The notes under the pieces: model-generated
The model's input: only the letters and a program-made list of their open reading frames with translations
Databases searched by the model: none
Told to the model about the DNA's origin: nothing
DNA from: Acidomonas methanolica
GTDB lineage: Bacteria; Pseudomonadota; Alphaproteobacteria; Acetobacterales; Acetobacteraceae
Reading direction: 5' to 3'
Assembly: GCF_004346035.1 (NCBI RefSeq)
Contig: NZ_SLZN01000006.1
Span: 1-64,000 of the forward strand
DNA: 64,000 nt
Translations under genes and position numbers: made by a program
Part shown: in pieces, positions 35,884 to 44,106 of the stretch
Numbering within the stretch: position 1 is the stretch's first letter
Layout: the number at the start of each line of letters is the position of its first letter

Positions 35884-36569
35884 GGGGTGTCTCCTTCGAT
35901 GCCGGGAAGACCGCCGTTCGACGGGGTTTTGGAGGGCGTCGGCGGGGTCTCGATGCGCTGCGGCGGACCGGCATAGCAATCGAGGGCGAGACCGAACGGG
36001 TTGTGTTCGGGATCGACATCCATCCGCACGATCTTGAGCGGGTAGCGGACAAGCGCGCGCTTGACCTGCTCGGCACCGTAATATTCGTCCGCGGTGACAT
36101 CGAGCGTCACCACCCATTCGTCGTTCGAGAGCGCCCTGACCCGGAGAGCGGGATCTTCGCCATACCCACGGCCCGGAATCTCATAGACGCCGCGCACGCG
36201 CTTGCGCAGTTCGCCGCTGCGCGCCCGGTAGAGATAGTCCTGTTGCAGGAACGCCTGGCAACTGGAGGTCAGATAGGGGGCCAATGTGCGCAGATTGCGC
36301 GGATAGTCGGTTTCGCCATCCGTCGGCCAGCGCTGAAGCTGCTGCCAGACATAGAAGGCAAAGGTGTAGACGCTCTCGGGCGGAACGTCCCACCAGCGGC
36401 GCGTGCTGCCGGAGCGCAGATCGGGCGGCACATGGATGGTGAGGTTTCTTGGTGCGTTCCACCAGCCGACCGCCAGCAGGAGCGCCACGACGAACAGCGC
36501 GCCGCCTGTCAGGCGCAGGGTTCTGACGTGCGCCTGCAAATGCGCCACCTCATTGCGAAAGCGGCTCAT
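35880..36569 (-). CDS. TraE/VirB8-like inner membrane protein, TIGR03746 (PFL_4703) family
   Basis: 229 residues. One N-terminal TM helix (GGALFVVALLLAVGWWNAP), then a periplasmic domain with VPPESVYTFAFYVWQQLQRW and YLTSSCQAFLQQDY, as in TIGR03746. Probably an assembly hub like TraE or VirB8. Starts and stops overlap both neighbours by 4 bases. The Pro/Thr-rich C-terminal 25 residues look disordered. Confidence 0.9.
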   Translation of the reverse strand: MSRFRNEVAHLQAHVRTLRLTGGALFVVALLLAVGWWNAPRNLTIHVPPDLRSGSTRRWWDVPPESVYTFAFYVWQQLQRWPTDGETDYPRNLRTLAPYLTSSCQAFLQQDYLYRARSGELRKRVRGVYEIPGRGYGEDPALRVRALSNDEWVVTLDVTADEYYGAEQVKRALVRYPLKIVRMDVDPEHNPFGLALDCYAGPPQRIETPPTPSKTPSNGGLPGIEGDTP

Positions 36570-37003
36570 GCGGACCTCCGGGGTGCGGTGGTCCGGCGAT
36601 CCAGACGACGCGTCGTCCAGAAGCCCGATCGGGTGATCAGGGACCGCCCGCCCAGCATCGCTGCGATCATGGGCTGGCGCACGGCGAGCCACCATTGCAG
36701 ATACCGATAGAGCCAGGTGTCTGGCCGTCCGCGTTTCTGGCGACGCAGGAATCCGCCACCGGCGAAAATGCCGATCGCGATAACCGCCACGCCTGTCGTC
36801 GGGATCATGGCGATGCTGCGTGTGGCCCAGGCGAGGGGAATCCCGAGCATCAGCCCGGCCATGCCGGAGAGACCGGCGCAGATCCACAACTCGTCGGCGG
36901 TCAGCCCGCGCACGACGACGGGCTGCCGGTTCAGCCGATGCGGCAGGAAGGTGACGAGACCATCCTGCGCTTCATGCGGGGTTTCGGGAGGGACGGTCAT
37001 CAT
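36566..37003 (-). CDS. TraL/VirB3-like protein, TIGR03750 (DUF3487) family
   Basis: 145 residues with two close TM helices (ICAGLSGMAGLMLGIPLAWA and MIPTTGVAVIAIGIFAGGGF) followed by RRQKRGRPDTWLYRYLQW, the basic cytoplasmic signature of this family. VirB3/TraL proteins sit at the inner membrane beside the VirB4 ATPase. Two adjacent Met codons (37003, 37000) can serve as start. Confidence 0.9.
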   Translation of the reverse strand: MMTVPPETPHEAQDGLVTFLPHRLNRQPVVVRGLTADELWICAGLSGMAGLMLGIPLAWATRSIAMIPTTGVAVIAIGIFAGGGFLRRQKRGRPDTWLYRYLQWWLAVRQPMIAAMLGGRSLITRSGFWTTRRLDRRTTAPRRSA

Positions 37004-37014
37004 CTGTGCCGCGA

Positions 37015-37383
37015 TCAGAGGATGCCGGTGGCCTTGGTGAGGAGCCAGATGCCGATCACCAGCAGAATGGCGCCCACGGAGACCGTGAGACCGAACTGCC
37101 CCCAGGTGGCGCGTCCGGTGTGGATCTCGGAATAGCGCGTGTAGGCGTGGTAGCAGACGCCGATGAACATGGAGGCGATCACGATCAGCGCGATCAGCGT
37201 CACGATGTCGTAGCCGTAGTTTTGCAGGGTCTGGATGATCCCGCTGCCGGTCCCGCGCGTGGGATCCTCCAGGGTCGGAAGACCGGCCGCGAAGGCGCTT
37301 GCGGGCAAGGCGGCCACGGCCGGCGCCGCACATGACGCGAGACGCAGGAGTGGAAAACGCCGGGAATTCGGAAGGGTCGTCAT
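37015..37383 (-). CDS. Probable pilin-like membrane protein, TIGR03745 (PFL_4702) family
   Basis: 122 residues. A long signal peptide (SCAAPAVAALPASAFAAGLP) precedes two hydrophobic helices (YDIVTLIALIVIASMFIGVCY and VSVGAILLVIGIWLL) separated by TGRATWGQFG. Size, layout and place in the operon fit a VirB2/TraA-like pilin precursor, though pilin function is inference. Start at 37383 is set by the signal peptide; the longer frame overlaps the upstream gene. Confidence 0.87.
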   Translation of the reverse strand: MTTLPNSRRFPLLRLASCAAPAVAALPASAFAAGLPTLEDPTRGTGSGIIQTLQNYGYDIVTLIALIVIASMFIGVCYHAYTRYSEIHTGRATWGQFGLTVSVGAILLVIGIWLLTKATGIL

Positions 37384-37406
37384 GGCGGGTGGCCTCGCGG
37401 AGTGGG

Positions 37407-37646
37407 TCAGGAAAGCAGGAGAAAGCCGAGGGCGAGATACATCGCGACAAATCGCGCGAGCACGCCGACGAACTGGCGGTCGGTCAGTCTGCGGCTGGCC
37501 CAGCCGGCCCAGGCGGCGTGAGTGGCCCAGGCGCCCCAGAGGAGGAGCACCGCGAAGATCATGCCGATCGCGGCCGTCGACACGGCGCTCGGTGCGAAAC
37601 CGCCATTGGCCTGGAAGGCCGCGCTCTGGTCGGCGGACAGGGTCAT
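37407..37646 (-). CDS. Small membrane protein, TIGR03758 (PFL_4701) family
   Basis: 79 residues with two TM helices (AIGMIFAVLLLWGAWAT and FVGVLARFVAMYLALGFLLLS). N-terminal QSAAFQANGGFAPSA is typical. Likely second small subunit with pilin-like topology or an inner-membrane assembly factor. It overlaps the RAQPRD gene stop by 4 bases. Confidence 0.88.
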   Translation of the reverse strand: MTLSADQSAAFQANGGFAPSAVSTAAIGMIFAVLLLWGAWATHAAWAGWASRRLTDRQFVGVLARFVAMYLALGFLLLS

Positions 37647-38008
37647 GGAGTCGACGCCTTGCGACGCTGGCCGTCCGTGGTGCGCCTATAGTCGCCGTCA
37701 AGAGGCAGCGGATCACGGGGCTGCGCGCGCTGAGGTGCCAGATAGTCCGCAATGCCCGTCCGGACCGCCTCGAGATCGGTGTTCAGGCGCCGGTAATCGA
37801 AATGATAGCGTGCGGGTCCGTCGGGCGTGACATGAGCCGCCTGTGCGGCCAGCCGATCAGCCAGTTCAAGCTGGCGGGCAACGACGGCGAGTTGCTCGTG
37901 TTCGGATGGGGCCTCTCCGGCCAGCGCGGCCGACGCGCAGGCGAAGTGCAGCGCCAATGCCATGACGAGGAGGCGTCCCGGAGGACCGGGACAGGAAACG
38001 GGCGCCAT
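37643..38008 (-). CDS. RAQPRD-family ICE protein (TIGR01690)
   Basis: 121 residues with a signal peptide (LLVMALALHFACASAALAGE). The family signature RAQPRD is present verbatim near residue 94, after YRRLNTDLEAVRTGIADYL. Periplasmic, function unknown, a reliable marker of PFGI-1-type conjugative elements. It is the first gene of the block after the accessory insertion with the fic gene. Confidence 0.95.
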   Translation of the reverse strand: MAPVSCPGPPGRLLVMALALHFACASAALAGEAPSEHEQLAVVARQLELADRLAAQAAHVTPDGPARYHFDYRRLNTDLEAVRTGIADYLAPQRAQPRDPLPLDGDYRRTTDGQRRKASTP

Positions 38009-38231
38009 CGTGCAGTCTCCCGAAAAGGCAGGGTGAGAGAGTCAGATGGCGGGATGGTGCTGGAAGAAACGTACCGGCGCCGCAGGGAAGGCGGAGCGCG
38101 ATGCGCCCGGATTGTTGTGTCCTGAAGTGGCGAGGTCGTCAGGGATGGCGGTGTTCGACGCGGGTGTTACGATGTCGGTTCGTCTGTCTGGCAAAATGCC
38201 CGGTATCGCCGCCTGTGCCGACCTCTTTCCG

Positions 38232-39413
38232 CTAGATGGAAGTGGGCAGCGGCTCTGTCCCTTCGCTCAGGATGGCAAGATAACTCTGGTAACTGAACAC
38301 GCGGCCACGTTTGCGGCCGGTGATTTCCTCTACGATGCCGAGCCGTTCCAGATCGGCGAGAGCCGCATTGACCGTGGGGGCGGAAAGCCCTGTCTGCCGG
38401 GTGAGCTGATTGGCTGTCAGGAAAGGGTTTTGCTGAAACAGGTCATGAATACGGAGTGCGGACCCTGCACGATCGCTTTGGATGGTGATGCGCTCACGGT
38501 CTTCCTTGAACAGGTTGACAATCCGGGTGGCGGCGTCGAATGCCTGATTGGCGGTATCGGCGATGCCCGCGAGAAAAAAGTCGAGCCATGCTTCCCATGC
38601 GCCATGTTCACGCACATCCTGGAGAAGACGGTAATACTCGGCACGGTGGGTTTTGAGATAGAGGCTCAGATAAAGCAATGGCGTACGGAGAACGCCGTTG
38701 ACGCAGAGATAGAGCGTGACCAGCAGGCGACCAATCCTGCCGTTGCCGTCCAGGAACGGGTGAATGGTCTCAAACTGAACATGCAGCAGACCAGCCTTGA
38801 TGAGCGCCGGCAGACGTGAACTGTCCTCGTGCATGAAATGCTCCAGCGCAGCAAGGCAATCGTTCATTTCGGTCGGCGGCGGGGGGACGAAGAGAGCATT
38901 GCCGGGGCGGGTCCCGCCAATCCAGTTCTGTGAACGTCGAAATTCGCCGGGATTCTTCGTAGCGCCACGACCATCTTGCAACAATCGTGCGTGCATTTCG
39001 CGAATCAGGCGGAGCGAGAGAGGCAGTTCTTTCAGCCGCTCCAGGCCATACATCATGGCATCCACATAATTCGAGACCTCGCGGACATCGTCGATCGGCT
39101 GACCGTTCTGCGCTTCGGTTTCAAAGCGAAGCAGATCCGAAAGGGTCGATTGCGTGCCTTCGATCTGCGAGGACAGGACGGCCTCCTTCCTGACATACAT
39201 ATAAAGGAACAGCTCCTGACGCGGGAGCAACATCGTGATGCCGTCGAGACGCCCCAAGGCACGTTCGGCCAGGCTCAGCCGCTCCAGAAGCGCCAGCACG
39301 TCGATCGGTGGCTGCGGCGGCAATGGCGGTGGCACGAATGCGCGCACGATTTCGCCCGCCACCGGGGTCTCGCCAAGGCGGCCTGACCGAAGATTGGGTG
39401 TAGAAACGCTCAT
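38232..39413 (-). CDS. Fic-domain AMPylator-type protein with winged-helix C-terminus
   Basis: 393 residues. The Fic catalytic loop HPFLDGNGRIGR (218-229) is intact, predicting transfer of AMP from ATP to a protein hydroxyl. SSQIEG at 81-86 is the (S/T)xxxE(G/N) inhibitory motif, so this is a class II, self-inhibited Fic protein. The last 70 residues (NQLTRQTGLSAPTVNAALADLERLGIVEEIT) form a winged helix that could bind DNA. It is inserted between DUF4400 and RAQPRD genes of the transfer operon, with CTTAAATA repeats upstream. Target protein unknown; could be regulatory or toxin-like. Confidence 0.93.
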   Translation of the reverse strand: MSVSTPNLRSGRLGETPVAGEIVRAFVPPPLPPQPPIDVLALLERLSLAERALGRLDGITMLLPRQELFLYMYVRKEAVLSSQIEGTQSTLSDLLRFETEAQNGQPIDDVREVSNYVDAMMYGLERLKELPLSLRLIREMHARLLQDGRGATKNPGEFRRSQNWIGGTRPGNALFVPPPPTEMNDCLAALEHFMHEDSSRLPALIKAGLLHVQFETIHPFLDGNGRIGRLLVTLYLCVNGVLRTPLLYLSLYLKTHRAEYYRLLQDVREHGAWEAWLDFFLAGIADTANQAFDAATRIVNLFKEDRERITIQSDRAGSALRIHDLFQQNPFLTANQLTRQTGLSAPTVNAALADLERLGIVEEITGRKRGRVFSYQSYLAILSEGTEPLPTSI

Positions 39414-39436
39414 GGGTCATTATGGTGCGACCTCTC

Positions 39437-39498
39437 TTATTTAAGCAAGAACAAGTTCACTTAAATAACTGGCACGCTAAGGTAAGCACCCTTAAATA
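39437..39498. promoter_or_regulatory. CTTAAATA operator array upstream of fic
   Basis: TTATTTAAG (39437-39445) and CTTAAATAA (39460-39468) make a perfect 9-bp inverted repeat, and a third half-site CTTAAATA follows at 39491. The array ends 24 bases from the fic start, in an AT-rich patch. Autoregulation by the winged helix of the Fic protein is plausible but inferred. Confidence 0.5.
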
Positions 39499-39604
39499 GC
39501 GGTGAGCAAGGATACCTCTGCCGGACATGGTCGTCGGGCGCCACCTTTGCCGCCGCAGCGCGGATTCACCGAAAGCTAGAGGCTGGGCGCAAAAATCAGG
39601 CGAA

Positions 39605-39690
39605 TCAGCATAGGTGTCGAAGATATTTCTTGAACGTCGCGGCCGTGATGCTCGTGGCGATACCCAGCAACGCCGCGCAAGGAAGGGGAA
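39605..39690 (-). pseudogene. Duplicated C-terminal fragment of the DUF4400 transfer gene
   Basis: Minus-strand codons read LPCAALLGIATSITAATFKK then YLRHLC-stop, nearly the same as the end of the intact DUF4400 protein 1.1 kb away (LPCAVLLGIATNVTAATFKK, YI). Similarity stops abruptly upstream. It is a diverged remnant of a second DUF4400 copy, and together with the intact gene it brackets the UPF0149 gene. Confidence 0.75.
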
Positions 39691-39896
39691 TATCGCTGAA
39701 TTTACGATGGCTATTCGTCATTCAGATATTGGCTGGATCGGCAGAGGGGGAGACGCGAGCGAATGTTCCGTCGTCATATTCCGTCGCGGCGCCCTGTGAT
39801 CGGTGTTCAGCTTGCGGCCCGTAGAAGGTGACCCGGGCCAGCTATGCCTGTCTCGCACCGGAGAACCACCTCCCGGGCGTGTGGCGGACACAGCTT

Positions 39897-40535
39897 TCAG
39901 TGGAGAGACACGACGTTATCCTGACGATGATTTCGCCACCACAAGGCCGTCTCCCAGGCGAGTGTACGCAATGTTTCGACGCCCTCAGCGCCACCATAGG
40001 GAGGCGGCAGAACCGGATGGCCCTCACGGTCTTCGTCAAACCACTCGTCTCCCAGTGCTTCGCACTCGACCGCGGGACGCAATATGGTGCGTCCTCGAAA
40101 ACTCTCCAGCATCGGAAGCCACGGCCATTCGACGAACCTGATTCCGTCGAGAAACCCCTGCGCCCATTGCTCGACGCGCACGGCGTCGCTCTCCGGACGC
40201 CACGAGACCACGGGATGGTAGTCCTCGAACCGACCTGCGAAAGCGGAATCCAGTTCGGTCATCCGGTTGATGAAGGCCGTGTGAATGGTATTCCGATGCG
40301 CCTCATCTCGAAACCAGGGCTGCTTCTTACCATCGAAATTGAGGGATATCAGAATCTTCCGTATCCACAGTTCCGGCGCGGGCCGTGTCGGTCCGACGGC
40401 GAGTGCCGTCATGAACCCATCCATCTCGGGAAGGGACATTTCTTCATCGATAGTTTCTTCGTCGTAGAAATATTCGACAATCGTGTAGAGCGGCGTTCCG
40501 TATGCCCATCCGATGTCGGGGTCTGGATCGGTCAT
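39897..40535 (-). CDS. UPF0149 (YecA-like) family protein
   Basis: 212 residues. The N-terminal MSLPEMDGFMTALAVGPTRP is the UPF0149/YgfB-YecA signature; the middle WAQGFLDGIR and the end LPPPYGGAEGVETLRTLAWETA also fit. It lacks the Cys-rich SEC-C tail that some YecA proteins have. Function unknown; soluble and acidic. It is accessory cargo between two copies of the DUF4400 3' end, on the same strand as the transfer genes. Confidence 0.8.
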   Translation of the reverse strand: MTDPDPDIGWAYGTPLYTIVEYFYDEETIDEEMSLPEMDGFMTALAVGPTRPAPELWIRKILISLNFDGKKQPWFRDEAHRNTIHTAFINRMTELDSAFAGRFEDYHPVVSWRPESDAVRVEQWAQGFLDGIRFVEWPWLPMLESFRGRTILRPAVECEALGDEWFDEDREGHPVLPPPYGGAEGVETLRTLAWETALWWRNHRQDNVVSLH

Positions 40536-40690
40536 CGGGTGCGTTCCCCTTCCTGAGCGGAGCCATCATGATATGAAACGCTTGCCGCAGGTGGAAATTC
40601 AACGATTTTTGTTCTGGTGTGCCGCTTCGATTGGCGGGTGATGATTTGTTCTGGTGCGACGAGCCGTTCAGGTATCTCTTGCGACGCCGC

Positions 40691-41440
40691 TCAGATGTAT
40701 TTCTTGAATGTCGCGGCCGTGACGTTGGTTGCGATACCTAGCAGAACGGCACAGGGAAGCAGGATGACCAGTGGGGGTACACTGATCGGGAGCGCGAGAT
40801 ACGTCACCCAGGGCCAGACCGCCAGGGGCATGAGGCTGGCCCTGGCCCGATGGTAGACGAACCCGGATTCCTGACCGGCGCCGAACCGCCGGATGTCCCG
40901 CCGGACCAGCCCGTCCACGAAGCCGACGAATGCGCTCAACACGAACAGCGGCAACGTCAGTACGAGCACGAACAGCCGGACCAGAAAGGTCAGCACGGTA
41001 TATGCGGCGGCGATCAGATAGGCTTCCACATGCACATAGACGACGGCCATGTAATAACGGAAATCATGGGCCTGCCCGTGGATGCCCGCGCTTGACTGGA
41101 CGGAGGCGTCGCGTATCCAGTTCAGAAGACCGCTTTTTATGAACAACCCGTCATAGGCGCGTTGCACCAGTTCGTAAGCCGTCCGTCCGGGCTCCTGCAC
41201 CAGCGCGCTGCGAGTAAAGCGGGAGGACAACTGCCCCAGTTCGTGACTGAGCATGTGTTCGGCATGATGCCAGCCTTGCTCCGGCCAGAAGAACCCCATG
41301 CCAAGACATTCGATGACGATGCACAGCAGGAGCGATCCGCACAGGACGCCGATAAAACGGAACGGCAGCGTGATCAGGCTGACGAACGCGCCCTGCTGAC
41401 GTTGCTGGGCGCGCTGGGCGGTCGCGGCCGGGTCGCTCAT
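40691..41440 (-). CDS. DUF4400 membrane protein, TIGR03747 (PFL_4697) family
   Basis: 249 residues with TM helices near 30-48, 150-185 and 215-240. The pattern FRFIGVLCGSLLLCIVIECLG and FFWPEQGWHHAEHML is characteristic. It follows the coupling protein gene (ATGA overlap) as in other PFGI-1-type elements and is an inner-membrane transfer protein, perhaps a partner of TraD. Its 3' end is partially duplicated at 39.6 kb. Confidence 0.92.
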   Translation of the reverse strand: MSDPAATAQRAQQRQQGAFVSLITLPFRFIGVLCGSLLLCIVIECLGMGFFWPEQGWHHAEHMLSHELGQLSSRFTRSALVQEPGRTAYELVQRAYDGLFIKSGLLNWIRDASVQSSAGIHGQAHDFRYYMAVVYVHVEAYLIAAAYTVLTFLVRLFVLVLTLPLFVLSAFVGFVDGLVRRDIRRFGAGQESGFVYHRARASLMPLAVWPWVTYLALPISVPPLVILLPCAVLLGIATNVTAATFKKYI

Positions 41441-43569
41441 GATTGTGCTTCATCATCAAGGCCCATGGGCAAGGTAGGCTCGCGCGGCTCCGACGCATCG
41501 GCGTTCTGCCACCAGTCGTCGGCCTCGACATAGTTCCGGCGCATGGCGGCGGCGAGGTCCTGTAACCCTTTCGGCATGATCTCGTCGGGGTCCGGAGCGG
41601 GCAGCGGCATGCGGATTTTCCACAGATTGCCGCCCTCGATCAGCGCGAAACATTGTCCCTTCGGCAGGGCGACGACATGCGCGGGCTCGATCATCGGAAC
41701 GCTCGAACTGCTGACCCGGTCCTGTGTGTTCGAGGTGAACGCGGTGCGTCCGGTCGGATCGGAACTGTCGGTGGCGCCGCTCATCATGGACGCGGCATAG
41801 ACCTCGACCCTCGGCAACTGGCGCGTCAGCAACTCGGCGGTCGCGGTTTCGCGCACACGCAGCATGAACAGGTTGTTGAAATTGCCGACCACCTGGCCGG
41901 CCTTGGCGCGGTTGCCGATGCGCGCCTCGATGTCGGAGAGGGTCTGGGTGTAGGCGGTGACCTGCATCCCGGCGCCGCCGCCCTTGTTCACCATCGGGAT
42001 GAACTCGTCGCCCATCAGCTCATTGAATTCGTCGGCATGGACGTTGATCGGCACCTTTACGCCCGGCATGGTGTCGGGCAAGCCGTCGTCGATCCCGAAT
42101 TTGTAGATGTGCCCCGCAACCGAGACCAGGTCGGCGAACATCGAATTGCCGACCGCCGAGGCCACCTCGGCATCGGACAGTGCGTCGAGACCGACATAGA
42201 CCACCGCGCGTTTGCGGATGATCTGCATCCAGTCGAAGATCGGCCGCGGGTCGTTGAGATCGGCGTAGTCGGGGGCAAGCAGTTGCGCGATCTTGCCCGT
42301 GGTGAGCTTTTCCAGAAGGGGCAGGAGCGAGGCGACGATCTTGTCGAAATAGGTGCGGTCATAGCGGACGGCCGAGCGGAGTCCGTCCAGCACCGGATCG
42401 TAGGTCCGCACCTGCGACAGATATTGCTCAAGAGCGACGACGCGCTTCTCGCGGCCGATCATGTTGCGCGGAATGTTCTTGTCGTTGAGTCGTCCTTCGA
42501 TCTGGACGATCATCTCCCAGGCTTTCGGCTCATGGGTGGCGAAATAATGCTGCGCATATTCCATGAACAGGGCGTCGATATTGATGACGTGACGCTGGAT
42601 CAGAAGATAGTCCGGGCGTTGGCCCAGTTCCACGAGAGCACGGGCGATGATATTGACGAAGCGCCAGGCGAACTCGCGGAAAGCGGCGCTGTTGCCCTCG
42701 CCCGAGAGCTGGCCGGCAATGCGCGTGGCGACTTCGGAGATGCGTCCGAACCGTCCGACGGCATTGTAGCGGGCGCTAAAGTCGGGCCAGCCGAGGTGGA
42801 AGACATAGAATTCCCCCGACCGCCCCGCGCGCTCGGCTTCGACATACATGCGCCGCAGCAGGTCCGCGTCGCCCTTGGGATCGAAGACGATCACGACCTC
42901 GAATTCGCCGGCCGGATTGCGGCGGCGGATGTCCTGGGTGATGAACAGTTCCGCGAGCCGCGTCTTGCCGACGCGCGTGGTGCCGAGAACCAGGCTGTGG
43001 CCGACGCGCTCGCCCAGCGGCAGCGTGACGTCGACCTCATCGGGTTCGATACCGTGCAGGCGGGGCATCCCGCCGACCGGCGGCAGTGGGCGGGTCGGAT
43101 TGAGCGGGCTGTCCCAGCCCAGGGCCTTGCGGATGCTGGAGGCCGGAAATGGTGCGAATTCCAGTCGCTCTTCGAGCCGCCTCGCCACCCGGTAGATCGC
43201 GGTCGGTTCTACATACCGGCGGAACTCCGGCCGATAGGTCTGCATGAGCCGGTGGGTGTGCCGCTGATCCCAGCGGAAGCCACGACCGACGAACAACCTT
43301 TGCTGGCTCACTGGCACTTCGCGGCTGGTCATCACATAGCGCGGCAGGCGCCGGATGTTGCGCCGGTAACGGAGGATGGTCCACGCCTCCCGGAGACGGA
43401 TTGCGCCGAAGGCAAGAAAGGCCACCGCGCTACCGAGGCCGAGCAGCGGGCTGAGCGCGAGCGACCAGGGTGCCGCAACGCACAGCAACGCGGCGGCAGC
43501 GCAGACCGCGACGGTGTAGAGTTCCACGGCCGGCCGCAGCAGGACTTCGATGGTCTGGGACGGGGCCAT
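41437..43569 (-). CDS. traD: TraD-type coupling protein (T4CP), TIGR03743 family
   Basis: 710-residue hexameric ATPase that links the relaxosome to the secretion channel. Two N-terminal TM helices (about 17-35 and 40-58). Walker A: VLGTTRVGKTRLAELFI at 194-210. Next strand: VVIVFDPKGDADLLRRM. Walker B region: PINVHADEFNELMGDEFIP. SXT/PFGI TraD proteins use the same GTTRVGKTR form. GGAGGT precedes the start. A reliable core gene of the element. Confidence 0.96.
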   Translation of the reverse strand: MAPSQTIEVLLRPAVELYTVAVCAAAALLCVAAPWSLALSPLLGLGSAVAFLAFGAIRLREAWTILRYRRNIRRLPRYVMTSREVPVSQQRLFVGRGFRWDQRHTHRLMQTYRPEFRRYVEPTAIYRVARRLEERLEFAPFPASSIRKALGWDSPLNPTRPLPPVGGMPRLHGIEPDEVDVTLPLGERVGHSLVLGTTRVGKTRLAELFITQDIRRRNPAGEFEVVIVFDPKGDADLLRRMYVEAERAGRSGEFYVFHLGWPDFSARYNAVGRFGRISEVATRIAGQLSGEGNSAAFREFAWRFVNIIARALVELGQRPDYLLIQRHVINIDALFMEYAQHYFATHEPKAWEMIVQIEGRLNDKNIPRNMIGREKRVVALEQYLSQVRTYDPVLDGLRSAVRYDRTYFDKIVASLLPLLEKLTTGKIAQLLAPDYADLNDPRPIFDWMQIIRKRAVVYVGLDALSDAEVASAVGNSMFADLVSVAGHIYKFGIDDGLPDTMPGVKVPINVHADEFNELMGDEFIPMVNKGGGAGMQVTAYTQTLSDIEARIGNRAKAGQVVGNFNNLFMLRVRETATAELLTRQLPRVEVYAASMMSGATDSSDPTGRTAFTSNTQDRVSSSSVPMIEPAHVVALPKGQCFALIEGGNLWKIRMPLPAPDPDEIMPKGLQDLAAAMRRNYVEADDWWQNADASEPREPTLPMGLDDEAQS

Positions 43570-43581
43570 CGTGACCTCCGA

Positions 43582-44106
43582 TCAGGGTTCGATGGCCGTG
43601 GCGGTGATCAGCGCGGGATAGGTGCGCAGACCCAGGCGCCGGGCGAAATCGTCGCCGGGCGTCGGGGAGAGCAGGAGTCCCGGCGCCAGGGCGCGCAGCG
43701 CCGCCAAGGCTTCGGTTGTCTCGACATTGACCACGAGGCCGACCGCGTGCAGCGACCGCAGATGCGGCGCGCGCTGGCGTAGCCACTGGCGGGATCGGTC
43801 GTCATCTCCCACGATGAAAACAGGTGTCAGGCCGGGCGCCTGGATCGCGCGCGCCGGCACATCGCCCGGTGACAACAGGGAGGAGCGAACCGGGAGCATC
43901 GTGCTTTCATCGGCCTTTCGGGGATTGTCGGGCAACGGCAACGACGCGTCCCCAGGCTCCGGTGTCAGGGCTTCGTAATAGGGCGCGGCCGGCACGCCGC
44001 CGTGGTCCTCGACGACGATCAGCGGCTGGGAAGACTGCGCGTTGCCGAACGTGGGCGTCAGCAGGCATGAGAGGGTGAGACTGAATGCCGCGCAGGATCG
44101 GGTCAT
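43582..44106 (-). CDS. Integrating conjugative element protein, TIGR03765 (PFL_4695) family
   Basis: 174 residues with a signal peptide (FSLTLSCLLTPTFGNAQ). The mature start QPLIVVEDHGGVPAAPYYEAL and the later TPVFIVGDDDRSRQWLRQRA and VGLVVNVET fit TIGR03765 as remembered. Thioredoxin-like shape without cysteines. Likely periplasmic, always encoded next to the coupling protein. It overlaps the upstream PAPS-reductase-like gene by 4 bases. Confidence 0.88.
   Translation of the reverse strand: MTRSCAAFSLTLSCLLTPTFGNAQSSQPLIVVEDHGGVPAAPYYEALTPEPGDASLPLPDNPRKADESTMLPVRSSLLSPGDVPARAIQAPGLTPVFIVGDDDRSRQWLRQRAPHLRSLHAVGLVVNVETTEALAALRALAPGLLLSPTPGDDFARRLGLRTYPALITATAIEP

Noticed and set aside
39605-40760. 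The 65-bp similarity at 39.6 and 40.7 kb considered as att or IS direct repeats
   Set aside because: Both copies read as the same DUF4400 C-terminus in frame and are diverged, so duplicated coding sequence explains them better.
41653-43782. 709-codon plus-strand frame opposite traD
   Set aside because: Antisense shadow of the coupling protein; low-complexity composition.
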